A stretch of 64,000 nt of DNA from the NCBI RefSeq assembly GCF_020667845.1, contig NZ_JAFMPQ010000008.1, forward strand, positions 1-64,000, written 5' to 3'. Shown piece after piece: positions 32,918 to 42,132 of the stretch. The DNA comes from Cognatishimia sp. F0-27. GTDB lineage: Bacteria; Pseudomonadota; Alphaproteobacteria; Rhodobacterales; Rhodobacteraceae. Each line of letters opens with the position of its first letter. The first letter of the stretch is position 1. A model generated the notes under the pieces. That model did no database searches, was not told the origin of the DNA, and was given only the letters and a program-made list of their open reading frames with translations. The position numbers were made by a program, and so were the translations under genes.

Positions 32918-33682
32918 ATGTTGAACACGATCCTGCACGGCACGCCGACCGACCGCCCTCCGCTTCTTATCGTCCACGGGCTCTACGGGTCCGGGCGCAA
33001 CTGGGGGGTGATCGCGCGCCGCCTGTCTGATGAACGTCAGGTGATTGCGCCGGATATGCGCAATCACGGGGAAAGCCCTTGGCGGGACAGTCATGGGTAT
33101 GACGACATGGCAGCGGATCTCGCGGCGGTCATCGCCGCGCATGGCGGGCGGTGCGACGTGGTCGGGCATTCGATGGGGGGCAAGGCCGCCATGGTGCTCG
33201 CGCTCAAGCACCCTGACATGATCAATCGCCTGATCGTCGCCGATATCGCGCCCGTGGCCTACACCCACAGCCAGATCCAGTTCATCGAGGCGATGCGCGC
33301 GGTCGACCTGTCGGCCGTGACCAAACGGTCCGAGGCGGCGGCACAGCTTGCAGCAATGGTGCCGGACCCCAGCCTGCAAAGCTTCTTTACGCAGTCTCTC
33401 GATATCGCTGAAAAGCGATGGCGCCTCAACCTTGATGCCCTGGCCGCTGAGATGTCGAAAATCCTAGGGTTTCCCGATATCGAGGGCCAGTTCGACGGGG
33501 AGACCCTGTTCCTGTCAGGGGCCGCGTCGGATTATGTCCGCCCAGAGCATCGCGGGCGGATCCGGGCGCTGTTTCCAAAGGCGCGCTTCGCCAAGATCCC
33601 CGGCGCCGGGCATTGGCTTCACGCGGAAAAGCCGCGTGAATTCGAGGCGTCCGTGCGCGCGTTCCTGGACCTGGGCACCTGA
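32918..33682 (+). CDS. Alpha/beta-fold hydrolase (YbfF-like esterase)
   Basis: A 254-residue alpha/beta hydrolase. The oxyanion region is LLIVHGLYGSGRNWG, the nucleophile elbow is VVGHSMGG, and the final histidine is in IPGAGHWLHAEKP. DMRNHGESPW is a further hallmark of the YbfF/ABHD11-type esterases. The physiological substrate is unknown. It lies 89 bases after the Nudix gene, same strand, and may belong to that transcript. Confidence 0.92.
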   Translation: MLNTILHGTPTDRPPLLIVHGLYGSGRNWGVIARRLSDERQVIAPDMRNHGESPWRDSHGYDDMAADLAAVIAAHGGRCDVVGHSMGGKAAMVLALKHPDMINRLIVADIAPVAYTHSQIQFIEAMRAVDLSAVTKRSEAAAQLAAMVPDPSLQSFFTQSLDIAEKRWRLNLDALAAEMSKILGFPDIEGQFDGETLFLSGAASDYVRPEHRGRIRALFPKARFAKIPGAGHWLHAEKPREFEASVRAFLDLGT

Positions 33683-33717
33683 TGCGACCGTGCCGGGCAG
33701 CATCCCCTTCGTGGTGA

Positions 33718-34686
33718 TCAACTGTCTTCGAGCAGGCGCAATTCGCCATCCAGCCAGGGCAAGGTGCGGGCCGCCGGTCCGATCACCATGTCCCCGATAA
33801 GCGCACGGGTGGTGCGCGCCACATCCCGTGGGACGCGGTCGGACCAGTCGGTTGCCGCAAGCAGCGCGATGCCGCGGGAGAAGGACTGAAAGGGCAGCGG
33901 ATGCGCTTCAAGCGTGTCGTGGTATCGCCCGGCACGCATATAGCCAAGCGGCGTCGTCAAGGCCCAGCCGACGCCGCGCGCCGCCAGCACCATCAAGGAC
34001 AGATGCGCCCCGATCTCGAACCGCTCGGCAAAGCTCAGTTTCAGCCGCGCGAGATGGGTGTCGATCTGGCGGCCGATCATCTGGTCACGGTCATACCGCA
34101 GGAAAGGCAGGCTGTGCATGACCGCATCGACGCCGCCATGCTCCGCCGCCAGACCACGCTTGCAGACAAAGATGAACGGATCCCGCACCAGCGGATATTC
34201 CACAATACCTTCAAGAGCTTGACCCGTGGTTGCCGCAATTGCCAGATGCAGCTTCCGAGACTCGATGGCCTCGGAGATCTCGTGGCTCGGCGCGGTGATG
34301 AGCTTGAAGCGGCATTGGGTCATGTTCTCTGCCAACATGGTCACCAGACGCGGTGTCAGGTCGTTGTCGAAATCATCAATCACACCGAGGTTGAGCACCG
34401 ACAGATGCGCCAGATCCATGACGGTCAGCTCGTTCTGACCGAGCCGCAACTCCGAGAGAACCGCCTTGGCACGCACCAGAAAGGCGCGTCCCGCTGGCGT
34501 CAGTGCCATGGGGCGGCGGCCATGATCCACAAGGTCGGTGCCCAGCGCGGTTTCGAGGTTGCGCATCTGCTGGCTGACCGCGGGTTGACTGAGCCCGGTG
34601 ATCTGCGCGGCGCGCGCGACGGAGCCGGACCCGGCGAGCGCCTCGAACACCTCAATGCCGCGCAGCGTTACGCCCTTGGCAATCAT
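33718..34686 (-). CDS. LysR-family transcriptional regulator
   Basis: A 322-residue LysR-type regulator. The N-terminal winged helix-turn-helix is clear (FEALAGSGSVARAAQITGLS, QPAVSQQMRNLETALGTDLV), followed by a co-inducer-binding domain of normal length. It is convergent with the alpha/beta hydrolase gene (36-base gap) and has no divergent partner, so its target is not evident from position. Confidence 0.93.
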   Translation of the reverse strand: MIAKGVTLRGIEVFEALAGSGSVARAAQITGLSQPAVSQQMRNLETALGTDLVDHGRRPMALTPAGRAFLVRAKAVLSELRLGQNELTVMDLAHLSVLNLGVIDDFDNDLTPRLVTMLAENMTQCRFKLITAPSHEISEAIESRKLHLAIAATTGQALEGIVEYPLVRDPFIFVCKRGLAAEHGGVDAVMHSLPFLRYDRDQMIGRQIDTHLARLKLSFAERFEIGAHLSLMVLAARGVGWALTTPLGYMRAGRYHDTLEAHPLPFQSFSRGIALLAATDWSDRVPRDVARTTRALIGDMVIGPAARTLPWLDGELRLLEDS

Positions 34687-34809
34687 GTTCCTGCGCTCCC
34701 GTCACCGTCTGATTTTGCGATTTTGGAAACCACAGGCCGGAAGTCAAGCGCAGGGCGGCACTGAATTCACGATTATCAAATGCGCGGTTCTTGCGCGAAG
34801 CGGACGTGC

Positions 34810-35166
34810 TCAGTATCCGCGACAGACGCGCTCGGCGCGGCCGGCAAAGGCCTTGTAGCGCTGCCAGAACGCTTCATGGCTCGCCCGATCGGATTGCCGG
34901 ATCACCTGCGCCTGGTGCGGATCCCTGAAGAACTGCACCGCAAGTCGTTGATCTGACGAGGAAAGATCACGGTTTGCCACAGCCTGGATACAACCACAAA
35001 GCTGCCTGTTGGCCGCGCGGCGATCCGAACGCAGACACGCGCTCTGAATCGGACCGGAGGCAAAATTCACCGATGACAGCGATGCGCGACGGTCGGTGCG
35101 ATCCCCCCCTCCCCCGCAGGCTGCGAGGGTCATTGTGACGACGAGAAGCAAAGCGATCTTGTTCAT
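34810..35166 (-). CDS. Small lipoprotein of unknown function
   Basis: A 118-residue protein with a lipoprotein signal (MNKIALLLVVTMTLAAC; lipobox LAAC) and a small cysteine-containing domain (SACLRSDRRAANRQLCGCIQ, VQFFRDPHQAQVIRQSDRAS). Similar short proteins are known in Rhodobacteraceae but have no assigned role. The ATG at 35166 is chosen because it begins the signal peptide. Confidence 0.8.
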   Translation of the reverse strand: MNKIALLLVVTMTLAACGGGGDRTDRRASLSSVNFASGPIQSACLRSDRRAANRQLCGCIQAVANRDLSSSDQRLAVQFFRDPHQAQVIRQSDRASHEAFWQRYKAFAGRAERVCRGY

Positions 35167-35336
35167 GTTACCTGTCCAATAGGCCGGGGGCGGGTTGGCC
35201 CGTCTCTGCCCGGCAATCTGCCCTGTGGACAACGTGCCTCAATTTCGGCTCGGGATCAATCCGGCGCGAGAAATGGCGATGCTCAAAGCATGCACATCCT
35301 ATGCACAATCCATGCGCATGATTGTGTGGGTTGGAA

Positions 35337-36752
35337 TTAGACCTCCCAAGTCGGCGGAAGGTCCGTCTTTGGCAGCGAAACAGGCCTATCTACTTCCAGA
35401 CATTGCCAAGGCGTCCCGCCAAAATATTCCCAGTAGGCACTGATGTTCTCACACTTATGCGCGGGGCCTTTGTCGTCTTGGGCTATCCAGATCACCGCTC
35501 CCATTGCTGCCGCCAAACCACCGGTGACATATTTAACGCTGCCAAACCACGGCTTGCTTTTCACGTCCGCGTCTTCGGTGGCTTTGGAGAGTTTGATTTC
35601 AAGATCGGCGATGCGTGCATTGAGTCTTCCGATCTCCTCACGCAGGGCTTGTTCGGTCTCCGCTGATCGCGATTGCGTGGCGAGGATTTCCGCGATCCGG
35701 TCGAGACTGGCCGGGACCGCTTCGAGCGGCTTGAGAAATTCCGGCGTTTCATTGAGCCATTGCGTGGTCTGTGATTGGAAAACCTCGAAATTCTGAATGA
35801 TGGTGTTGGAGGCGAGGGCCAGCGAGGCGGATCTGCTGCGCGGGTAGTCGAAGAGATGGGCGACGGTGTTCGGCTCAAACTCCGGGGCGCGGTTTGTGTT
35901 GTCAGCCTTCTGCGCGTTCCAATCCGCTTCGATCTGGGCGATCTCAGTTGCGACGGTTTCCGCACCGCTTTCCCATGTCTCGCGGTCGATCTCGGTGACG
36001 ATGCGGGTGAGCAGGTCAGTTGGGAGGGGTTTGCCCGCGACCATGCCGTCATACCAGCGTTTGAAAAAGGAGAAATGCGGGTTGGTGTCGAGGATGGTCT
36101 CGCCAATGTCTTCGGGGCGGAGGCCTTCGGGTGGGCCAGTGTCGTGCCAGAGCGGTTGGCGGAGCATGTCTTCTGGGGGGAAATCGGCGTCGTGTTGGGC
36201 TTGGGCAAGCGTTACTAAACCTGCCATTTCTATACTTGCGAAATTTGCTGCGTTTGTTGACGAGAAAACTGGTATGCCCGCTGTAAAAACCGTGCCACCA
36301 ACAGTCACGCAATTGTGTCGAACAGATCGAGTTGCCTGCAACCGCGCCATATGAAGTAAGCTTGCATCGCCGCGTCCAGTCAAATGCTGCTCAGCGGAGG
36401 TGTTCGAGATTGCCGCCTCATAAGCAGATTCTCGTAGCTCGGGGTAGTCTTTACCAACAACAGCCGCCGCAGTCGTAACAAGACCCCAACCGGTTCTAAG
36501 GACCAAACTTTTTTGCTTCTCGAATGAATCGTCACCGTACCGCCAATTGGAGTTAGCGAGTATGATCGGCCAAACCCGCAATGCCGCGCGGCATCCTATT
36601 GCAACGCAAACCTCCTGGCTTTGGGTCTCAAGCCAGCTTTCGAATTCTTCGTGGGAGTCGAACTGCACTGTCGGCCTCAGAGTTGTTTGGCAAACGGTAG
36701 CCCGCGCCGGGCGTGGGGCGCAATGGGCGGCGACGGTGGCGGAGGCGCGCAT
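35337..36752 (-). CDS. Unrecognised 471-residue protein with coiled coil and C-terminal membrane segment
   Basis: I do not recognise this protein. It has a globular N-terminal part (VAIGCRAALRVWPIILANSN, LVLRTGWGLVTTAAAVVGKD), a middle region with FFKRWYDGMVAGKPLPTDLL and a helical stretch predicted to form a coiled coil (about 370-415, RSAETEQALREEIGRLNARI). Near 425-442 is one hydrophobic segment (YVTGGLAAAMGAVIWIAQDD), followed by a short tail with two cysteines. The DNA around 36230-36560 is visibly more AT-rich than the neighbours, suggesting acquired or recombined sequence. The start is uncertain: ATG at 36752 is used; a GTG lies at 36809. Neighbours give no functional hint. Confidence 0.75.
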   Translation of the reverse strand: MRASATVAAHCAPRPARATVCQTTLRPTVQFDSHEEFESWLETQSQEVCVAIGCRAALRVWPIILANSNWRYGDDSFEKQKSLVLRTGWGLVTTAAAVVGKDYPELRESAYEAAISNTSAEQHLTGRGDASLLHMARLQATRSVRHNCVTVGGTVFTAGIPVFSSTNAANFASIEMAGLVTLAQAQHDADFPPEDMLRQPLWHDTGPPEGLRPEDIGETILDTNPHFSFFKRWYDGMVAGKPLPTDLLTRIVTEIDRETWESGAETVATEIAQIEADWNAQKADNTNRAPEFEPNTVAHLFDYPRSRSASLALASNTIIQNFEVFQSQTTQWLNETPEFLKPLEAVPASLDRIAEILATQSRSAETEQALREEIGRLNARIADLEIKLSKATEDADVKSKPWFGSVKYVTGGLAAAMGAVIWIAQDDKGPAHKCENISAYWEYFGGTPWQCLEVDRPVSLPKTDLPPTWEV

Positions 36753-37156
36753 CGTCGGGCCGGGGAGCGGCGATCTTCGGGATGTTCTGGTGTGCTTGAT
36801 GGCTGTCACTGGCGCGCTTTGTTCGAGCGGGGCGGCGACGGTCCCCTAATCGCCGTGCCGCCGCACCGGAGGTGCGCCGGGATACACTTCACACCTTTGG
36901 TGTGACGGACGGCCCGGCGATGCGCGGCGGCTTTGCCTTGATTCCGCGCGGGTTTGGGGTTTGGAGGGTGCTCACATAATCACCAGGGCATTGTTCGGGC
37001 GCGATGCACTGAAGGCTCCGCGCAGAGGATTTTGGATCCGAGCCGCGATTGCGTTCCCTGACCTTGCAAATCCCCATCAACCACCGCGCTCAAACGCCGG
37101 CCCCCGCACCACATGCCACCTTGACCAGACCCGTGTTCCGCCGCATATCGCAAACC
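36753..37156. other. Intergenic region before lepA with two small inverted repeats
   Basis: About 400 bases with no recognised gene between divergent genes. Two perfect hairpins lie close together: GCACC-GGA-GGTGC at 36863-36875 and TCACACC-TTT-GGTGTGA at 36889-36905. They may be operators or structural RNA elements. The lepA promoter should be downstream of them. Confidence 0.45.
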
Positions 37157-38962
37157 ATGAGCACACCCCTGTCCAGAATCCGCAATTTCTCCATCGTGGC
37201 GCATATCGACCACGGGAAATCCACGCTCGCTGACCGCCTGATCCAGATGACCGGGACGGTGCAGGATCGCGACATGAAAGAGCAATTGCTCGACGCGATG
37301 GATATCGAGCGCGAGCGTGGCATCACGATCAAGGCGAACACCGTCCGGATCGACTACGTGGCAAAGGATGGCGAGGCCTATGTGCTGAACCTGATCGACA
37401 CGCCCGGCCATGTCGACTTTGCCTATGAGGTCAGCAGGTCCATGCGCGCGGTCGAAGGATCGCTTCTCGTGGTGGACGCGACACAGGGCGTTGAGGCGCA
37501 GACACTGGCCAATGTCTACACGGCCATCGACGCCGATCACGAGATCGTCCCGGTGCTCAACAAGATCGACCTGCCGGCGGCGGAGCCGGACCGGGTGCGC
37601 GAGCAGATCGAGGACGTGATCGGGATCGAGGCGCATGACGCGGTGGAAATCTCCGCCAAGACGGGCCTTGGGATTCCCGACGTTCTGGAGGCGATTGTCA
37701 CCCGCCTGCCCGCGCCAAAGAGCGGCGACCCGGATGCGGCGCTGGTCGCGATGCTGGTGGACAGCTGGTACGATCCTTATCTCGGCGTCGTGGTGCTTGT
37801 GCGGATCATGGATGGCACGCTCAAGAAGGGCGACCAGATCAAGATGATGCAGACCGGCGCGAAATACGGCGTCGATCGGCTGGGCGTGTTCCGCCCCGCG
37901 ATGCAGGACGTCAAAACGCTCGGGCCCGGAGAGATCGGGTTTTTCACCGCCTCGATCAAGCAGGTGCGCGACACCAAGGTGGGCGACACGATCACCCACG
38001 AGAAGAAGGGCACCGACACGCCCCTGCCCGGCTTCAAGCCGTCGGTTCCGGTGGTGTTCTGTGGCCTGTTCCCGGTGGACACGTCGGATTTCGAGGACCT
38101 GCGCGACGCGATCGAGAAACTGGCGCTCAACGACGCGAGCTTCTCCTACGAGATGGAGACCTCCGCGGCGCTTGGCTTTGGCTTCCGCTGTGGCTTTCTC
38201 GGGCTGTTGCACCTTGAGGTGATCCGCGACCGGATCGAACGGGAATACAATATCGAGCTGATCACCACGGCGCCGTCGGTGATCTACCACGTCTACATGA
38301 AAGACGGGGAGATGATCGAGCTGCACAACCCCGCCGACATGCCCGACATGTCGAAGGTTGATCACCTTGAAGAGCCGCGGATCAAGGCGACGATCCTTGT
38401 GCCGGATGAATACCTTGGCGATGTGCTCAAGCTTTGTCAGGACCGGCGGGGCATCCAGCTTGACCTGACCTATGCGGGTCCGCGGGCGATGGTGGTCTAT
38501 GACCTGCCGCTCAACGAGGTGGTGTTCGACTTTTACGACCGGTTGAAATCGGTGACCAAGGGTTATGCCTCTTTCGACTACCAGATGACGGAATATCGCG
38601 AGGACGCCTTGGTCAAGATGCAGATCCTCGTGAATGATGAGCCGGTCGACGCGCTGTCGATCATGGTGCATCGGGACCGGGCCGAAACGCGTGGACGGGC
38701 GATGTGTGAAAAGCTCAAGGACCTGATCCCGCGCCACATGTTCAAGATCCCGATCCAGGCGGCGATTGGCGGCAAGGTGATCGCCCGCGAAACGCTTTCG
38801 GCGCTGCGCAAGGACGTGACAGCGAAATGCTATGGCGGCGACGCAAGCCGGAAGAAGAAGCTGTTGGAAAAGCAGAAGGCCGGCAAGAAGAAGATGCGCC
38901 AGTTCGGCAAGGTGGACATTCCGCAGGAAGCGTTCATCTCGGCGCTGAAGATGGACAGCTGA
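37157..38962 (+). CDS. lepA: LepA (EF4), ribosome back-translocase GTPase
   Basis: A 601-residue translational GTPase acting on the ribosome. The start [20 protein letters not shown] at 37157 matches the family. G1 is AHIDHGKST (15-23), G3 DTPGHVDF, and G4 NKIDLP. The LepA C-terminal domain ends [20 protein letters not shown]. Length is near that of E. coli LepA (599). An in-frame ATG at 37049 would add 36 unrelated residues. Confidence 0.97.
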   Translation: MSTPLSRIRNFSIVAHIDHGKSTLADRLIQMTGTVQDRDMKEQLLDAMDIERERGITIKANTVRIDYVAKDGEAYVLNLIDTPGHVDFAYEVSRSMRAVEGSLLVVDATQGVEAQTLANVYTAIDADHEIVPVLNKIDLPAAEPDRVREQIEDVIGIEAHDAVEISAKTGLGIPDVLEAIVTRLPAPKSGDPDAALVAMLVDSWYDPYLGVVVLVRIMDGTLKKGDQIKMMQTGAKYGVDRLGVFRPAMQDVKTLGPGEIGFFTASIKQVRDTKVGDTITHEKKGTDTPLPGFKPSVPVVFCGLFPVDTSDFEDLRDAIEKLALNDASFSYEMETSAALGFGFRCGFLGLLHLEVIRDRIEREYNIELITTAPSVIYHVYMKDGEMIELHNPADMPDMSKVDHLEEPRIKATILVPDEYLGDVLKLCQDRRGIQLDLTYAGPRAMVVYDLPLNEVVFDFYDRLKSVTKGYASFDYQMTEYREDALVKMQILVNDEPVDALSIMVHRDRAETRGRAMCEKLKDLIPRHMFKIPIQAAIGGKVIARETLSALRKDVTAKCYGGDASRKKKLLEKQKAGKKKMRQFGKVDIPQEAFISALKMDS

Positions 38963-39002
38963 GCCCTTTGTCCGGAGCGCCGCGCCACGCGAGGGATCTG
39001 TG

Positions 39003-39788
39003 ATGAGCGGGATCAGCGGCGCGCTGCGGCACTGGTATTTCTGCGTCAACGAGGCGGGGTTCGAGCCGAGTTGGCCGCTTGTCGAGGTGGCCGTGCGCTC
39101 GGCGCTTGCCAACACGCGGCTGGAGCCGATCTGCCTTTACAATGGCATGGACGACGCGCAGGTGGCCCGGATCGAGGCACTGGGGGCACGCGTGATCCGG
39201 CATCGGTCGCGGCTGGAGGATGTGCTCCGGCGCGGTTATGGCGATCTTTACGACCAGTTTTCGGGCCATTGGCTGCGGGTCGATATTCCGGTGATCGAGA
39301 CCACCGAGACCCACGTGCTCTATACCGATATCGACGTGATGTTCCGCAGCCATCCCGAGCCGCGGAGGATGCCCCGCGTGCTGGCGGCAGCGCCGGAGCG
39401 CTATCGCTGGCGCTGGCCGCATTTCAACTCGGGCGTGTTGGTGATGAACGTGCCCGCGCTGCGCGCGTTGCAACCGGCCTTTGATGCGGCGATCACGGCG
39501 CGCATGGCGCAGGGCTGGAAACCACCGGGGCACGATCAGGTCAGCTACAACGGCTTTTTCCGCTGGCGGCACAGCCGTCTGACGCATGGGTTGAACTGGA
39601 AGCCCTATTGGGGCGACAATCCGGAGGCGCAGATCATCCATTTCCATGGGCCAAAGCCCGCGCATATCCACAAGATCAAGATTGGCCAGACCGACGGGAT
39701 GTTGCCGGTCTATCAGAGGCTGTGGCGGCTGAGCCCGGATGGCTACACACGGTATTGTGCGGAATTCGAACGCTATCGCGGGTCGTGA
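39003..39788 (+). CDS. Glycosyltransferase (GT8-like)
   Basis: A 261-residue protein with the fold marks of family-8-like glycosyltransferases: LEPICLYNGMDDAQVARIEA, the metal-binding DxD in VLYTDIDVMF, HFNSGVLVMNV, GHDQVSYNGFF and IIHFHGPKP. No signal peptide or membrane segment is seen. Acceptor and donor are unknown. The ATG at 39003 follows GAGGGA; a GTG directly before it could also serve. It lies 40 bases downstream of lepA. Confidence 0.82.
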   Translation: MSGISGALRHWYFCVNEAGFEPSWPLVEVAVRSALANTRLEPICLYNGMDDAQVARIEALGARVIRHRSRLEDVLRRGYGDLYDQFSGHWLRVDIPVIETTETHVLYTDIDVMFRSHPEPRRMPRVLAAAPERYRWRWPHFNSGVLVMNVPALRALQPAFDAAITARMAQGWKPPGHDQVSYNGFFRWRHSRLTHGLNWKPYWGDNPEAQIIHFHGPKPAHIHKIKIGQTDGMLPVYQRLWRLSPDGYTRYCAEFERYRGS

Positions 39789-40108
39789 GGCGCGCGCAGC
39801 CACGGCGTGCCCGGACGCCATGCGCGTGACAGGCGGCCGTGCAAGGGGCGGAAGACTGACACAGACTGGGCTGGGCGGCGCAGCGATGGCGGGTGATCCC
39901 GACACGCCGCACGCGAGCCAGTCTGCCCGGGACGGTGACCCGGCACGGCGGTGACGGGCGGCACGACAGGCGGCATGGTGGCCCGGATCCCGGCCACGGG
40001 GTCAGTGGCTGCGGGGCCACATGAAGCCCGCGGCGGGAGACGAAGCGCTGTCAGGACACCCCGGCGGGATGCGCGGACGATGGGCCTGCGCACCGCCTGC
40101 CTGAGACG
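39789..40108. other. GC-rich gene-free spacer
   Basis: About 320 bases with no recognised gene between the glycosyltransferase and DUF1353 genes, which converge here. No clear terminator hairpin with a U-run is visible. Confidence 0.4.
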
Positions 40109-40933
40109 TCAGAAATCGCCGCTGCCGAAGCCGCCGGAGCCGAAGCTGCCGAACCCGCCAAAATAGCCCTCGCCGAAATACTCGCCTTCGTCAAAAGACC
40201 CTTCGGAGCTGGAGGACATGGCGTCGTCGTCCCGCGCAAGGCCGGGTGCCGGGTATTCGGAGAGGATCTGGCGCTCCTGTGCGCCGAGATAGCGCAGCAG
40301 CGCGCCAAAGGGCGGGTTGCTGGACTCGACGAAGCTTTTGGTCTGGCGCATGGCTTTTTGCATGCGCGGCGCGGGCACATGGTTCAACCCGCGTGTCGTT
40401 TGCCAGCGGGGGCCGCCCAGCCAGACCGCCGCGAACATCAGCTTGGCGGTCACTTCCTCGGTGCCGCCGGTGATCAGCCCGTCAAAGAACATCTTGTGCA
40501 CGTCCTGCCACGTGCCGTCATGGTAGCGTGCACCCGTTTCGTTGCCGATGCCGCAATAGGCGTCATGCACGGCGGCGGCGTTGATGAAGCTTGGGTCGGT
40601 CGGATCACCCACGATGCTCACGAAGATCGGGGGAATCGAGGCGCCATCGGTCAGCGTGCGCCGGGGCGCGATCCATTGCCGCCCGTTCGGGTCGATGAAG
40701 GTGAGGGGCTCGGCTGTCGGGAAAAACTGGTAGGGGCGTTTGGGGATCGTGACCGGTTCCGGCAGAACACGCAGCGGCGATTGGTCAAAGGTGCAGCCCC
40801 CGTCGGGATGTGTGGCGCAGGTGACGATTTCGGTGTCAACGGCTTCAAGCTGGCTCAGGGCGGCCGGAACGCATCCCGCAACAAGCAGCGCACCCAGGCC
40901 AAGCATGGCGAATCGGATCATCGGTTTATCCAT
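40109..40933 (-). CDS. DUF1353 lipoprotein with Gly/Phe-rich tail
   Basis: A 274-residue protein with a lipoprotein signal (MIRFAMLGLGALLVAGC) and a DUF1353 domain (RRTLTDGASIPPIFVSIVGD, NAAAVHDAYC, VHKMFFDGLITGG). DUF1353 occurs in phage and bacterial proteins and is of unknown function; the conserved DGASIP and AVHDxxC motifs are intact. The last 30 residues are a low-complexity tail of Phe-Gly-Ser-Glu repeats (GEGYFGGFGSFGSGGFGSG). Starts at 40933 or 40921 are both possible. Confidence 0.85.
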   Translation of the reverse strand: MDKPMIRFAMLGLGALLVAGCVPAALSQLEAVDTEIVTCATHPDGGCTFDQSPLRVLPEPVTIPKRPYQFFPTAEPLTFIDPNGRQWIAPRRTLTDGASIPPIFVSIVGDPTDPSFINAAAVHDAYCGIGNETGARYHDGTWQDVHKMFFDGLITGGTEEVTAKLMFAAVWLGGPRWQTTRGLNHVPAPRMQKAMRQTKSFVESSNPPFGALLRYLGAQERQILSEYPAPGLARDDDAMSSSSEGSFDEGEYFGEGYFGGFGSFGSGGFGSGDF

Positions 40934-41580
40934 TGGTTAAATAGCAGCAAGCACGATGGTATCCGATGGCGCTGTCAGGGCAAGGAGCACCGGACGGGAT
41001 TTGGCTTTGAACGTGTCCCTCGACGCGGATGGTGGGCAGACCCGGCCCATCCTGCGTTGCGGCGCGCCAGCGTCTGGCAACGGTGGAACGGCCCGGATGA
41101 TGCGCGCCTGCAAGCTTGGCGGCGGTGGGATTTGGCGCCGATGAGGTTTGGCGGCGGGACCGTGATTGACCGTCTATTCGGATCTCCCCCGATGGCTGGG
41201 GGTTGGCTCGATTGTCAGACTCTGCCCGGAAGGACGGGTTTGGGACCGGAGGGCGTTGGCTCCCGTGGATCGCGCTGGCCCCGGTTGGCTGGCCGGGGCG
41301 CAGCGCAGAGGCGGAGGCTGCGGGTCGGATTGCCGCGTGGTGGCGGGGGTGCCGGTGCATGACGATTGCCGCCACGGCCCCGGCAGCCGCGCTCCCGGTG
41401 CCGCGGTGTATCGGCGCGCGGAGCGCGGAGCGCCCGCTTGGGCCCCCGTGATCAGGGTCGGTCAGTGCATGACGCGCCGTGCCGGGCCGATACGGCACGG
41501 CCGAAAGCAACTCACCGGGCCGAGCCGATACGACACGGCGGAAAGCAGCGCTCCGGGCCGGGGCTTGCCGGGTTTGCCCC
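40934..41580. other. GC-rich gene-free spacer containing a tandem repeat
   Basis: About 650 bases without a recognised gene. Open frames on both strands give proline/arginine-rich conceptual proteins. It contains the imperfect tandem repeat at 41486-41559. Confidence 0.45.
41486..41559. repeat. Imperfect tandem repeat, two 36-base units
   Basis: Units 41486-41521 and 41524-41559 both start GCCGATACG and end CGGGCC, matching at 31 of 36 positions with a 38-base period. There is no coding frame; origin and role are unknown. Confidence 0.7.
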
Positions 41581-42060
41581 TCAAAGCGTGGCGAGCAACC
41601 CCTCCGCGCAGGCTTCGATCAGGCGCAGCGCACCCTCGAAATCGCGCGTATAATAGGGATCGGGCACGTGATCCATCGCGGCGCCGGGTGCAAAATCCGT
41701 AAACAGATGCAACGTGGCGCCCTCGCCGGTCGACGTCCCGGCGCGCGCACCGTTCCGCGCCGGAGCAAGCGCCACAAGGTCCGCATGGTTCTGTGCATCC
41801 ATGGCGATGATCTTGTCGAACCGGGCGAAATCCCGCGCGGTGACCTGCCGGGCCCGAAGCTCGGCCATCTCGTAGCCATAGGCGCGGGCGGCCTGCTGCA
41901 TCGACCCATAGGGCGGCTTGCCCACATGCCACGCACCGGTGCCGGCGCTGTCGATCTCCAACGCCACACCGCGCGCAGCCGCCTTGGCACGGGTCACCGC
42001 CTCGGCAGTGGGAGACCGGCAGATATTGCCCAGACAGACAAAAAGGATACGCTGTGCCAT
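41581..42060 (-). CDS. Low-molecular-weight protein-tyrosine phosphatase
   Basis: A 159-residue cytosolic phosphatase. The P-loop CLGNICRS gives the catalytic C9-x5-R15, and the general-acid aspartate is in HVPDPYY near the C-terminus. Length and motifs match the arsenate-reductase-like LMW-PTP family. It is divergent from the sirtuin gene (72-base gap). No exopolysaccharide operon is adjacent, so a Wzb-type role is not indicated. Confidence 0.94.
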   Translation of the reverse strand: MAQRILFVCLGNICRSPTAEAVTRAKAAARGVALEIDSAGTGAWHVGKPPYGSMQQAARAYGYEMAELRARQVTARDFARFDKIIAMDAQNHADLVALAPARNGARAGTSTGEGATLHLFTDFAPGAAMDHVPDPYYTRDFEGALRLIEACAEGLLATL

Positions 42061-42119
42061 GCGTCACCCTTGCGCGGGCCGCGCCGAATGGCAAGGCAGA
42101 TGACGCGGCGCACGGACTT

Positions 42120-42124
42120 GGAGG
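42120..42124 (+). promoter_or_regulatory. Ribosome-binding site deciding a GTG start (sirtuin gene)
   Basis: GGAGG eight bases before the GTG at 42133. The ATG codons at 42088 and 42100 have no comparable site. Confidence 0.6.
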
Positions 42125-42132
42125 CCGACGGT

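Noticed and set aside
31601-33379. 592-codon minus-strand frame
   Set aside because: Antisense to DUF983, Nudix and alpha/beta hydrolase genes.
36980-39115. 711-codon minus-strand frame
   Set aside because: Antisense to lepA, whose motifs and length are beyond doubt.
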